5,263 nucleotides of DNA, from NCBI GenBank assembly GCA_021792885.1, contig JAJYTV010000163.1:1-5263 (forward strand), in the 5' to 3' direction. Source of the DNA: Bacillota bacterium (GTDB lineage Bacteria > Bacillota > Sulfobacillia > JAJZYS01 > JAJYTV01). The notes under the pieces were generated by a model. The model worked only from the letters and a program-made list of their open reading frames with translations. It was not told the origin of the DNA and did not search any database. Shown here one piece after another: positions 1 to 5,263 of the stretch. The position numbers and the translations under genes were made by a program. How positions within the stretch are numbered: the stretch's first letter is position 1; each line of letters opens with the position of its first letter.

Positions 1-673
1 GAGTCGTCGGATGCGGAGAACTACTGCGCGCATAGTAGCAATGCAGTCCCTGCGCGATGGCGGTCGCCAGTCGTTCCTGGTGGGCAGGGTCGAGAAGCAG
101 TTTCGCCTCGTGCGGGTTCGACAGGTACCCGACTTCGACCAGGGCCGCGGGAATTGTGAGGTATTCCATAAGGTACAGAGACTGCGTCTGGTTGATCGGC
201 CAGCGTGTCATGGTCGCTTGGTCGAGGTGCTCTTGCAAGCAGGTGCCAAGAATGATGCGATTGGCATCTGGAGACTGGCCGACGAAAACCTGCGCGCCGT
301 GGATTCTGGAATCCGTGGGGTACTTGTTCGCGTGAATGCTGAGGAAGAGATCGGCGTGCACCTTGCGTGCGAGCTCGACGCGTGCCGCCAGGCTCTTGTG
401 CCCCAGGCCGCTGCCGTACCTGTCGCCGAGCGCATAGCGGTTTGCCCTACGCGTGAGCACAACCTTCGCTCCCTCGGAGCGGAGAACCCTTGCGATGGTG
501 CGACTCAAGGAGAGGACAACCGGCGCTTCCTCTAAGCCGTTGCCTATGGCACCGCTGTCGCGCCCCCCATGCCCCGGATCGATGACGATTGTGCGTCCCG
601 CGAGCGAATCCTTGTTCTCGGGCGCCAGCATCAGAGCCCCTGTGAGGAGGGCAGACATCATCAGTGCCTTCAT
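1..673 (-). CDS. cwlD: N-acetylmuramoyl-L-alanine amidase, CwlD-like (Amidase_3), 3' end outside window
   Basis: Zinc-dependent amidase that cuts the bond between N-acetylmuramic acid and the L-alanine of the peptide stem. Reading from 673 gives 224 residues with no stop before the window edge. Visible motifs are IVIDPGHGG (residues 29-37, zinc ligand H35), a Glu pair at 48-49 (E49 is the likely second ligand), LFLSIHAN (109-116, third ligand H114), and ALVEVGYLSNP (177-187, catalytic Glu E180). All active-site residues are present. The order and the block NQTQSLYLMEYLTIPAALVE (161-180) resemble CwlD, the B. subtilis germination amidase of about 237 residues, so only a short tail is probably missing. 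The N-terminus (MKALMMSALL...) is a short hydrophobic export segment or anchor. The start is uncertain: ATG 673 lacks a clear Shine-Dalgarno; ATG 712 would lengthen it by 13 residues; ATG 661 has AAGG five bases upstream but loses the lysine. The gene is divergent from the deacetylase at 836. The family call is firm; the CwlD subtype is likely but inferred from motifs only. Confidence 0.9.
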   Translation of the reverse strand, partial: MKALMMSALLTGALMLAPENKDSLAGRTIVIDPGHGGRDSGAIGNGLEEAPVVLSLSRTIARVLRSEGAKVVLTRRANRYALGDRYGSGLGHKSLAARVELARKVHADLFLSIHANKYPTDSRIHGAQVFVGQSPDANRIILGTCLQEHLDQATMTRWPINQTQSLYLMEYLTIPAALVEVGYLSNPHEAKLLLDPAHQERLATAIAQGLHCYYARSSSPHPTT

Positions 674-835
674 GGTAGTAGAAGCTGTCCCGAGCCGGCC
701 ACTGAAATGCATGGCACTGTGCAGCAGATATGCCTTAGTATGGGTGCAGCTTGGGCGGCACGCTTGGCGGCGCCGGTATACACCTCAAGACAACCGTCAG
801 ACTAGAGGGGTGGTGGCCGCGAAGGGGGGACGTTT
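674..835. other. Divergent intergenic region between amidase and deacetylase genes
   Basis: This 162-base gap must hold the 5' signals of both divergent genes. I found no convincing paired -35/-10 boxes on either strand. On the minus strand there is a CATACT hexamer (plus positions 737-742), which resembles a sporulation or vegetative -10, but it has no matching -35. On the plus strand TATACA at 777-782 is a weak -10 candidate, again without a good -35. A short imperfect tandem repeat (751-762 and 763-775, TTGGGCGGC / TTGGCGGC) lies between them. Confidence 0.5.
822..830 (+). promoter_or_regulatory. Ribosome binding site of the deacetylase gene
   Basis: AAGGGGGGA lies six bases upstream (counted from the last G) of GTG 836. 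It decides the GTG start, because the next in-frame codons then read straight into a complete lipoprotein signal peptide. Its G-run form is the same as the site in front of the lipoprotein at 1961. Confidence 0.75.
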
Positions 836-1636
836 GTGCGCGGTCTACGTGCTTGCGTCGCGTTGATCACCGTCGCCCTCCTACTTGGCGCATGCGGCAA
901 TTCTGCCCGTCCCGAGAGTGCGGACCAGCCCCCTGCAGTTTCCAGGAATGCAGATCCCACGAGCACATCTCGTCCGGCAGCACGCCATCCCCCCAAGCCG
1001 ATTTCCGTGATCCCCAAGCTCTACGCCGTTCGCACGGAGGCGCGAGCGGTTGCGTTGACTTTTGACGATGGGCCAGACCCGAGGAACACACCACAGATCC
1101 TAGACCTGCTGGCGAGGTACCAGGTTCACGCGACGTTCTTTGTGCTTGGCAGCGCGGCAAAGCACTATCCTGGCATAGTCCGAAGATCTGCGGCAGGTGG
1201 AAATGAGATCGGTAACCACGGATGGACCCACCTACATATGACGAACCTCAACGAAGAACAGTTGTCCGATCAGATAACACGAGATGCCAATCTGATCACT
1301 CGGTTGACGAGCCAGAGACCCACATCTTTTCGTCCGCCTTACGGTGACGTCAACCAGACCGTAGTGGAAGTTGCCAACGCGCTCGGCGAGACTGTGGTGC
1401 TGTGGACCTACGACACGCACGACTGGACAAGTCCTCCATCCCGAGTGATAGCGCAGCGCCTATTCCGAAAGCTTCACCCTGGAGCGGTTATCCTGCTGCA
1501 TAACGGAGGAGGTCGGCGCGGTCACACAGTACGAATGATCTTGGAGGGATTGATTGCACGAAAGAGGTTATCTTTCGCGACATTGGCCCTGGAGGGTGTG
1601 GACCTCTCAGGTCAGGGTCGTCATGAGGTGATCTGA
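836..1636 (+). CDS. NodB-family polysaccharide/peptidoglycan deacetylase lipoprotein
   Basis: Metal-dependent deacetylase of carbohydrate esterase family 4, removing N-acetyl groups from a wall or exported glycan; 266 residues from a GTG start. Residues 1-20 are a lipoprotein signal peptide (MRGLRAC then a hydrophobic core) with lipobox LGAC and lipid-attachment cysteine C20, so the enzyme should sit on the outer face of the membrane. A Pro/Ser/Arg-rich linker covers about 21-60. The NodB domain follows with all five motifs: TFDDGPD (75-81; D77 base, D78 metal), NHGWTH (127-132; H128 and H132 metal ligands, Gly where Ser/Thr is usual), RPPYG (166-170), DTHDW (193-197), and LLH (220-222; catalytic H222). 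TFDDGPD and DTHDW are more like PgdA/NodB enzymes than PdaA, which typically carries an Asp-Asn pair in motif 1. The true substrate (peptidoglycan GlcNAc, MurNAc or another glycan) cannot be told from sequence. It is divergent from the amidase gene and probably monocistronic, given the hairpins after its stop. Confidence 0.92.
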   Translation: MRGLRACVALITVALLLGACGNSARPESADQPPAVSRNADPTSTSRPAARHPPKPISVIPKLYAVRTEARAVALTFDDGPDPRNTPQILDLLARYQVHATFFVLGSAAKHYPGIVRRSAAGGNEIGNHGWTHLHMTNLNEEQLSDQITRDANLITRLTSQRPTSFRPPYGDVNQTVVEVANALGETVVLWTYDTHDWTSPPSRVIAQRLFRKLHPGAVILLHNGGGRRGHTVRMILEGLIARKRLSFATLALEGVDLSGQGRHEVI

Positions 1637-1660
1637 TGCGATACTCTGTCTCGGTCGTAA

Positions 1661-1717
1661 CGTAGGTCGTCCCTACGGGGAGTAGCGCCACCTCCCCGAG
1701 GGGAGGCGGATGATTTT
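1661..1717 (+). terminator. Tandem hairpins, probable terminator of the deacetylase gene
   Basis: The first hairpin pairs CGTAGG (1661-1666) with CCTACG (1672-1677) across a five-base loop. The second pairs CCTCCCC (1691-1697) with GGGGAGG (1700-1706). It can be extended outward by CC/GG past one A-C mismatch. A short T run (TTTT, 1714-1717) follows 7 to 10 bases later. The GC-rich second stem and the position 25-70 bases after the stop suit intrinsic termination, but the T run is short and offset, so efficiency may be modest. Confidence 0.55.
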
Positions 1718-1756
1718 AGTCGAACTGTAATGTGGATCTATGCGCTAGCCGTTCAG

Positions 1757-1786
1757 TTGCCTAGTTTCTTCTTTACGTCATACAAA
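1757..1786 (+). promoter_or_regulatory. Candidate housekeeping-type promoter (distal) for the lipoprotein gene
   Basis: TTGCCT (1757-1762) and TACAAA (1781-1786) are separated by 18 bases. Each matches four of six positions of the -35 and -10 consensus, and both sit in an AT-richer patch. If used, transcription would start near 1793, giving a leader of about 170 bases that contains the bulged hairpin at 1825-1854. This rests on weak consensus matches alone. Confidence 0.3.
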
Positions 1787-1824
1787 GCCTGATGGTCGAT
1801 GGTGGCCAAGTGAAGCGGTCTGCC

Positions 1825-1854
1825 GCGAGCAGCCAACACCTTCCTGTTGCTCGC
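1825..1854 (+). repeat. Bulged inverted repeat upstream of the lipoprotein gene
   Basis: GCGAG (1825-1829) pairs with CTCGC (1850-1854), and CAACA (1834-1838) pairs with TGTTG (1845-1849). The result is a ten-base-pair stem with a four-base 5' bulge (1830-1833) and a six-base loop. An alternative pairing is GCGAGCA (1825-1831) with TGCTCGC (1848-1854). It has no T run, so it is not an obvious terminator. It could be a regulator site or a structured leader element. Confidence 0.4.
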
Positions 1855-1921
1855 CGCCAGTCGCGACGCTCACATTTGGACATGGTGGATGGATTGCTCT
1901 GTCATCGGGTCGAAAGCTGGA

Positions 1922-1930
1922 TGCTACAAT
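1922..1930 (+). promoter_or_regulatory. Extended -10 promoter candidate for the lipoprotein gene
   Basis: TGCTACAAT (1922-1930) is a TGn extended -10 joined to TACAAT, which matches five of six consensus positions. No good -35 lies 16-18 bases upstream, which is tolerable for an extended -10 promoter. Transcription would start near 1937, ten bases before the Shine-Dalgarno at 1947. That gives a short leader and rules out any start upstream of about 1937. Confidence 0.5.
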
Positions 1931-1946
1931 CAGTGCAACTTGACGC

Positions 1947-1953
1947 AAGGGGG
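1947..1953 (+). promoter_or_regulatory. Ribosome binding site pointing to an ATC start
   Basis: AAGGGGG ends seven bases before ATC 1961, which is normal spacing. No ATG, GTG or TTG in the lipoprotein frame lies at a usable distance downstream of it. The only nearby canonical start in frame, TTG 1940, lies upstream of this site and has no Shine-Dalgarno of its own. Confidence 0.6.
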
Positions 1954-1960
1954 CCTCGCC

Positions 1961-4288
1961 ATCAAAAGCCGACCTAAAGCAATATTCTGTTTGCTCATCT
2001 CGTTGGCTTTAGGCGGGTGCGGCACCGCCTCAAACGGAGGCACCTCTGCCACGCCTTCCCCGCATGGCGTACAGTCTGCCAAGGCGGTGCCTATAAACCT
2101 TGTGCTCCACCTGCAGGATACGCCTCCAACTATTAGTTTAAATGCGGTCTGGCAGAATCGGGATAGCGGCAGTGTAGGTGGTTTCCCCCTCTCGTGGGCG
2201 ACCAACACGAAGCAGCATCCCGACACATACACCTATCGGACGAGGCTTGTCCCTGGCGACTACAGGCTCGGCGTCTATGAGTCTGGACTGGAGTCGGGCG
2301 CGTCAATCGGGGCAGTGGCGAGCCTTCACGTCCCGCCCATGGGCGGGCAGGTAAACCTGCGGCTCCAGGCTCGCCCCTTCAAAACCGGCACGAATCACAA
2401 GACCGCTGTCGTGGGCACCTTGGTCGGCCCGGACGGCAAGCCGACGCGCGACGGGCTCGTCCTCGCCATGCCTGTCGGGGCGGGGAGCCTGTTTCAGGCG
2501 ACCGCCCACACCGCGGCGGACGGGAGCTTTCGGCTCACACTCCCCAGTCAGGGCGTCTACGACCTCTTCGCCGTACAGCCCGGCACGGGCGGCGTGGGCG
2601 CTGCCGCCGTGGGGACGCTGACCCAGGGCACAGCGCACGTGAAAATCCATCTACCCTCGTGGCAGGGCCGACGCTACGTGGTGGTCCTGCAACAGGGGCT
2701 CGCGTACACCGGCAAGCCCGCCTGGGTGTGGGGGAATCTCCCCGGCGAAGCGCCGGATCTAAATCTCGAAGCCATGCCAGGAGTGCAGACCCTCCTCACC
2801 GTGCATCTTCCTGCGAAGAACGGCCTCTTCACGTGGTCGGGAGTACTCCGCACTCAGCAGCAGTATGAAAACCTGACAGCCACCTACGCCATCCAGCAGG
2901 GGACAGGTCTCGCCGCCGCCTTCACCCTTCCTGGGGTTCCCACGGGGTCGAACGGCAACGAGTACTGGCCGGAGGACGTTGCCCCCTACCACCTGGCGTG
3001 GGGTAGTGCGAGCGAAGCCGGAGGCAAGGTGCGATTCGACATCGGAGGCTCCGCCGTCGCAAGCCCTTGGGGGCCCTTCCCGCGGCCGGACGGGCAAGTG
3101 CCCCTCCCGGTCGGGATCGGCTCCCCGTGGGCCCAGACAGTCGCTTACATGCCTGTGGCGATCCCATCCCAGCCCCTGCTCTCCGTCTACGACGTACAGG
3201 GCGGACCGCTCGCTCCACCCAAGGACTCTTGGCTCGGAGGCTTTCGCCTTTCCTTGGGGCGAGACTTCCCGCTTGGCCTGCAGGGCGCACAGATCTGGAG
3301 CGTGGACGTGCTGACCGCGTCTACCGGATGGGCGACCACGCGAGACAACCAGGTTCTGACCACGAGTGACGGCGGCGCGACGTGGTTGGACGTGACGCCG
3401 GCGGGGATGCCCAACGTCGGGCCTGCCATGGTCAGCTTGGCGTCGACCGGCCCAAACCACGCTTGGCTTGCGGTGACGTCGTACTCGGAAACGCCTACGG
3501 TGGTCTACTACACGTCGGACGGCGGCCAAACATGGCAGAGCGTCGCGACCTATCACGCGGCGCAGCCGCAAATCTACTTCATGAACAAAAGCACCGGCTT
3601 CCTCCTGCTGAATCTAGGTGCAGCAGCAGGCAGCGAAGCTGTGCTTCTACTGCGCACAACGGATGGTGGCAAACACTGGACTATAGCAGCTGACGGGCGC
3701 TTTGGCGCCCAGCACGCTGCGAACATCTTCGGTGGAGACAAGAGTGGGTTCGGCTTCTCCGGCCTTGAGAACGGTTGGCTCACGGGCACCTGGGCCGGGA
3801 ACTCGATCCCGCTCTACGTGACGCACGACGGCGGGATGAACTGGAACGCACAGAGCCTAACCGTTCCACAAGGACTGACAGCGGCAGGAGGTGCTGCGAC
3901 CAGTCTACCGCCGGTGTTCTTCGGTCCGAACGACGGGGTCATGCCGGTCGAGTTCTATCCCCGCTTTGCGGTCTTCTATCCGACCACCGACGGCGGGCAA
4001 TCGTGGGCACCGACAACTCCCGTTAAAGGGGGAAGCGGCACGGTGGTCTACTCGGTTGTCGACGCGAGCCACATCTTCGTGATCGACGGGACGAAGATAT
4101 ACCGGACGGCGGACGGCGGCTTGCACTGGACCACGGTGACGCCGAACTTGAGCCTGCAGGGCGCGAGCGCTCTCGACTTCGTGAGCCCCTTTGATGGTTG
4201 GGCGATCGCCGGCGGGCAGCTGCTGCGGACAACGGACGGCGGTTCGACCTGGACGAACCTCAGCGCAGACGCGACGACCCAGAAGTAG
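1961..4288 (+). CDS. Large lipoprotein with seven-bladed Asp-box (BNR/YCF48-like) beta-propeller
   Basis: Predicted surface lipoprotein of 775 residues, counting ATC 1961 as codon 1. Residues 2-6 (KSRPK) are a positive n-region, 7-19 a hydrophobic core, and LGGC (17-20) a lipobox with C20 as the lipid-anchored residue. Residues about 35-145 look beta-rich with no motif I can name. Residues about 150-207 (VVGTLVGPDG..., ending YDLFAVQPG) match the pattern of a carboxypeptidase-regulatory/CNA-B-like beta-sandwich. Residues about 208-444 are Gly/Pro-rich and unassigned. Residues about 445-768 carry seven Asp boxes (DGGxxW), predicting a closed seven-bladed propeller. Such propellers bind ligands or proteins; no sialidase active site is apparent, so I do not call it an enzyme. 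YCF48/HCF136-like proteins share the fold, but a photosystem role is not implied. The start is unusual: the frame is open to TTG 1847, and TTG 1940 would add seven residues (MTQGGLA), but the Shine-Dalgarno and the signal peptide favour 1961. The stop is TAG. The gene is probably monocistronic. Confidence 0.88.
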   Translation: MKSRPKAIFCLLISLALGGCGTASNGGTSATPSPHGVQSAKAVPINLVLHLQDTPPTISLNAVWQNRDSGSVGGFPLSWATNTKQHPDTYTYRTRLVPGDYRLGVYESGLESGASIGAVASLHVPPMGGQVNLRLQARPFKTGTNHKTAVVGTLVGPDGKPTRDGLVLAMPVGAGSLFQATAHTAADGSFRLTLPSQGVYDLFAVQPGTGGVGAAAVGTLTQGTAHVKIHLPSWQGRRYVVVLQQGLAYTGKPAWVWGNLPGEAPDLNLEAMPGVQTLLTVHLPAKNGLFTWSGVLRTQQQYENLTATYAIQQGTGLAAAFTLPGVPTGSNGNEYWPEDVAPYHLAWGSASEAGGKVRFDIGGSAVASPWGPFPRPDGQVPLPVGIGSPWAQTVAYMPVAIPSQPLLSVYDVQGGPLAPPKDSWLGGFRLSLGRDFPLGLQGAQIWSVDVLTASTGWATTRDNQVLTTSDGGATWLDVTPAGMPNVGPAMVSLASTGPNHAWLAVTSYSETPTVVYYTSDGGQTWQSVATYHAAQPQIYFMNKSTGFLLLNLGAAAGSEAVLLLRTTDGGKHWTIAADGRFGAQHAANIFGGDKSGFGFSGLENGWLTGTWAGNSIPLYVTHDGGMNWNAQSLTVPQGLTAAGGAATSLPPVFFGPNDGVMPVEFYPRFAVFYPTTDGGQSWAPTTPVKGGSGTVVYSVVDASHIFVIDGTKIYRTADGGLHWTTVTPNLSLQGASALDFVSPFDGWAIAGGQLLRTTDGGSTWTNLSADATTQK
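3365..4252 (+). repeat. Seven Asp-box repeat units within the lipoprotein propeller
   Basis: The DGGxxW boxes, each with one preceding residue, start at nucleotides 3365 (SDGGATW), 3515 (SDGGQTW), 3659 (TDGGKHW), 3824 (HDGGMNW), 3986 (TDGGQSW), 4109 (ADGGLHW) and 4232 (TDGGSTW). Spacing is 50, 48, 55, 54, 41 and 41 residues, as expected for one box per propeller blade. Asp, both Gly and Trp are unchanged in all seven. Blade-initial phrases such as STGWA, NGWL and FDGWA precede most boxes. The last two units have exactly the same length, which may reflect a more recent duplication. Confidence 0.9.
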
Positions 4289-4290
4289 CG

Positions 4291-4366
4291 CGCTCCACCC
4301 CTCCCCCGACAGGACCAGAGCAGATCCGCCTGCGCCATTGCGCTTCACGTTGTCGGCACCGGAGCG
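4291..4366 (+). repeat. Nested inverted repeats in the gap before the SLH gene
   Basis: CGCTCC (4291-4296) can pair with GGAGCG (4361-4366), CCGACA (4306-4311) with TGTCGG (4351-4356), and GCGC (4332-4335) with GCGC (4340-4343). All three are nested in the same order, so the gap could fold into a long interrupted stem. No T run follows, so it is not a standard terminator. It could be a leader structure for the SLH gene or a Rho-type or processing region. GC-rich sequence gives such pairings by chance fairly often. Confidence 0.35.
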
Positions 4367-4384
4367 AAGAGGACCAGTGAGATC
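4311..4384 (+). repeat. Pair of imperfect direct repeats upstream of the SLH gene
   Basis: AGGACCAGAGCAGATC (4311-4326) and AGGACCAGTGAGATC (4370-4384) share an eight-base identical core and an AGATC end, with start-to-start spacing of 59 bases. The second copy ends 26 bases before the ATG at 4411. The pair could be a binding site for a regulator or the footprint of a short duplication. Confidence 0.35.
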
Positions 4385-4410
4385 GATGCGATGAGAGGAG
4401 CTGGCTTCGC

Positions 4411-5263
4411 ATGGATCGGAACCGTCCGTTGCGGGCTCGCCTGACGGCAATGGCGTGCATCGCTCTGGTGGGCGTCGCCGCCGCAGTGGTCGGCCCCGCT
4501 CAGGCAGGGGCTGCGGGCACTTCGACCGCCATCTTCTCTGACGTGCCGGCGGGATACTGGGCGGCGCCGTACGTCGCGGACCTGGCCACGAAGAAGATCG
4601 TCCTCGGGTATCCCGACGGGACCTTCCGACCAGAGACCCAGGTGACGCGCGCGCAGTTCGTGACCATGCTCGTCCGGTCGCTCGGCATGAGGCCCAGCCT
4701 CAGCGGCACGTCCTTCACGGACGTGCCGCCCGGCGACTGGTTTGGACCGTATGTCGCAGCGGCAGCGGAGGTTGGCATCGTTCGGGGGCTGAGCCCGAAG
4801 CGGTTCGGCCCAGGTCTGCCGCTGACGCGCGAGGAGGAGGCCGTGCTGCTGGCCCGCGCGCTGACTCTGCCGCAGGGGACCACCGTGCACTTCACGGACG
4901 GTAGGGAGATCGGCAAGTGGGCCCTGCCCGCCGTCGAGGGAGCAGTGGCAGCGGGATACATCGCCACCTACATGGACGGCATCTTCAAGCCGCAGGCCTC
5001 ATTGACCCGAGCGCAGGCTGCCCAGACGCTGTCGCTGGTTGTCGGCCAAACGGTGGTTAAACTGGCTGCCGGTGCGAGTCAGATCGTCTACGCGACAGTC
5101 TATCCGGCCGAGGTGAGTCTCCAGCGGCCTTCACCGGACACTGCCGTCCTTGTCAATCGGGGCCCCGGCCGTTGGCTCTCGATGGATTGGCAGCTCGTCC
5201 AGGGCCATTGGCAGCCGAAGTCGATTAGCGACCGTGTCGCTCAGATGCTCATGACTTACCAGA
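4411..5263 (+). CDS. Secreted SLH-domain (S-layer homology) protein, C-terminus outside window
   Basis: Exported protein predicted to attach non-covalently to secondary cell-wall polymer. 284 residues are visible with no stop before the window edge. Residues 1-32 are a Sec signal peptide: Arg-rich n-region (MDRNRPLRAR), hydrophobic core, probable cleavage after AQA (30-32). Three SLH repeats follow: about 42-92 (FSDVP, YPDGTFRP, VTRAQ), 102-151 (FTDVP, LTREE) and 161-211 (FTDG, MDGIFKP, LTRAQ). The TR motif residues T79, T139 and T199 are exactly 60 apart. Three repeats form the usual pseudo-trimeric wall-binding unit. Residues 213-284 begin a further region (TVVKLAAGASQIVYATVYPA...) that I do not recognise and that presumably carries the function. 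ATG 4411 has AGGAG at 4396-4400 with a rather long ten-base spacer; an in-frame ATG at 4387 is closed by TGA two codons later. It lies 122 bases after the lipoprotein stop on the same strand, so co-transcription is possible but unproven. Confidence 0.93.
   Translation, partial: MDRNRPLRARLTAMACIALVGVAAAVVGPAQAGAAGTSTAIFSDVPAGYWAAPYVADLATKKIVLGYPDGTFRPETQVTRAQFVTMLVRSLGMRPSLSGTSFTDVPPGDWFGPYVAAAAEVGIVRGLSPKRFGPGLPLTREEEAVLLARALTLPQGTTVHFTDGREIGKWALPAVEGAVAAGYIATYMDGIFKPQASLTRAQAAQTLSLVVGQTVVKLAAGASQIVYATVYPAEVSLQRPSPDTAVLVNRGPGRWLSMDWQLVQGHWQPKSISDRVAQMLMTYQ

Larger units (their letters stand above)
1637..1960. other. Intergenic region with hairpins and promoter candidates, no gene seen
   Basis: This 324-base gap separates the deacetylase stop from the start of the large lipoprotein gene. 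It holds two tandem hairpins just after the stop, a candidate promoter at 1757-1786, a bulged hairpin at 1825-1854 and an extended -10 element at 1922-1930. The large lipoprotein frame is open back to a TTG at 1847, but the residues encoded there (Trp- and Cys-rich, no signal-peptide logic) do not look like protein. I therefore treat 1847-1960 as non-coding. The stretch around 1710-1800 is visibly richer in A and T than its surroundings, which suits a promoter region. Confidence 0.6.

Noticed and set aside
11..535. 174-codon plus-strand open frame
   Set aside because: It is opposite the amidase gene, whose zinc-ligand and catalytic motifs are all intact on the minus strand; the plus frame has no known motif.
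737..742. CATACT on the minus strand as a sporulation sigma factor -10 for the amidase gene
   Set aside because: CwlD genes are commonly sporulation-controlled, but no matching -35 element is present at proper spacing, so one hexamer is not enough.
751..775. Imperfect tandem repeat TTGGGCGGC / TTGGCGGC
   Set aside because: Two short units in GC-rich intergenic DNA are easily expected by chance, and nothing links them to a function.
1847..1960. N-terminal extension of the lipoprotein from TTG 1847
   Set aside because: The extension has no Shine-Dalgarno, is Trp/Cys-rich without protein logic, and would bury the lipoprotein signal peptide about 40 residues inside.
2759..3571. 270-codon open frame on the minus strand inside the lipoprotein gene
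   Set aside because: It is antisense to a gene with clear domains, Arg/Gly/Pro-rich as expected for a shadow frame in GC-rich DNA, has no recognisable motif, and the plus-strand frame carries the conserved propeller repeats.
1961..4288. Sialidase or photosystem II assembly factor annotation for the propeller protein
   Set aside because: Asp boxes and YCF48-like repeats indicate a fold only; the catalytic residues of sialidases are not apparent, and nothing else in the window relates to photosynthesis.
4345..4967. Overlapping minus-strand open frames opposite the SLH gene
   Set aside because: The plus strand here encodes a signal peptide and SLH repeats in an uninterrupted frame; the minus frames are low-complexity shadows.

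Overview
This window reads as a stretch of cell-envelope genes from a fairly GC-rich bacterium, most likely an endospore-forming member of the Bacillota (an Alicyclobacillus- or Sulfobacillus-like organism is my guess; the genus cannot be fixed from this sequence). The clues are a CwlD-like cell-wall amidase, lipoprotein signal peptides, a protein with three S-layer homology (SLH) repeats, and strong purine-rich Shine-Dalgarno sites of the G-run type.

Layout. Positions 1-673 (minus strand) hold an N-acetylmuramoyl-L-alanine amidase whose 3' end runs off the window. Positions 674-835 are a divergent intergenic gap. Positions 836-1636 (plus) encode a NodB-family polysaccharide deacetylase made as a lipoprotein, with a GTG start. 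Positions 1637-1960 are a long gap with two tandem hairpins (probable terminator), a further bulged hairpin, and two candidate promoters. Positions 1961-4288 (plus) encode a large lipoprotein: beta-sandwich-like N-terminal half, then seven Asp-box (BNR/YCF48-like) motifs that predict a seven-bladed beta-propeller. Its most convincing start is the non-canonical codon ATC at 1961. Positions 4289-4410 are a structured gap. From 4411 to the window end (plus) there is a secreted SLH-domain protein, cut off at its C-terminus.

How it fits together. All four products are predicted to be exported: two act on peptidoglycan or a related glycan (amidase, deacetylase), one is a lipid-anchored surface beta-propeller of unknown ligand, and one is probably held on the cell wall by SLH repeats. 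CwlD-type amidases work with a deacetylase to make muramic-delta-lactam in spore cortex, so the divergent amidase/deacetylase pair is suggestive. However, the deacetylase motifs look more like the PgdA/NodB type than classical PdaA. There is no clear operon: the gaps are large, and the plus-strand genes appear to be separate transcription units. I see no mobile element, CRISPR array, tRNA or rRNA.
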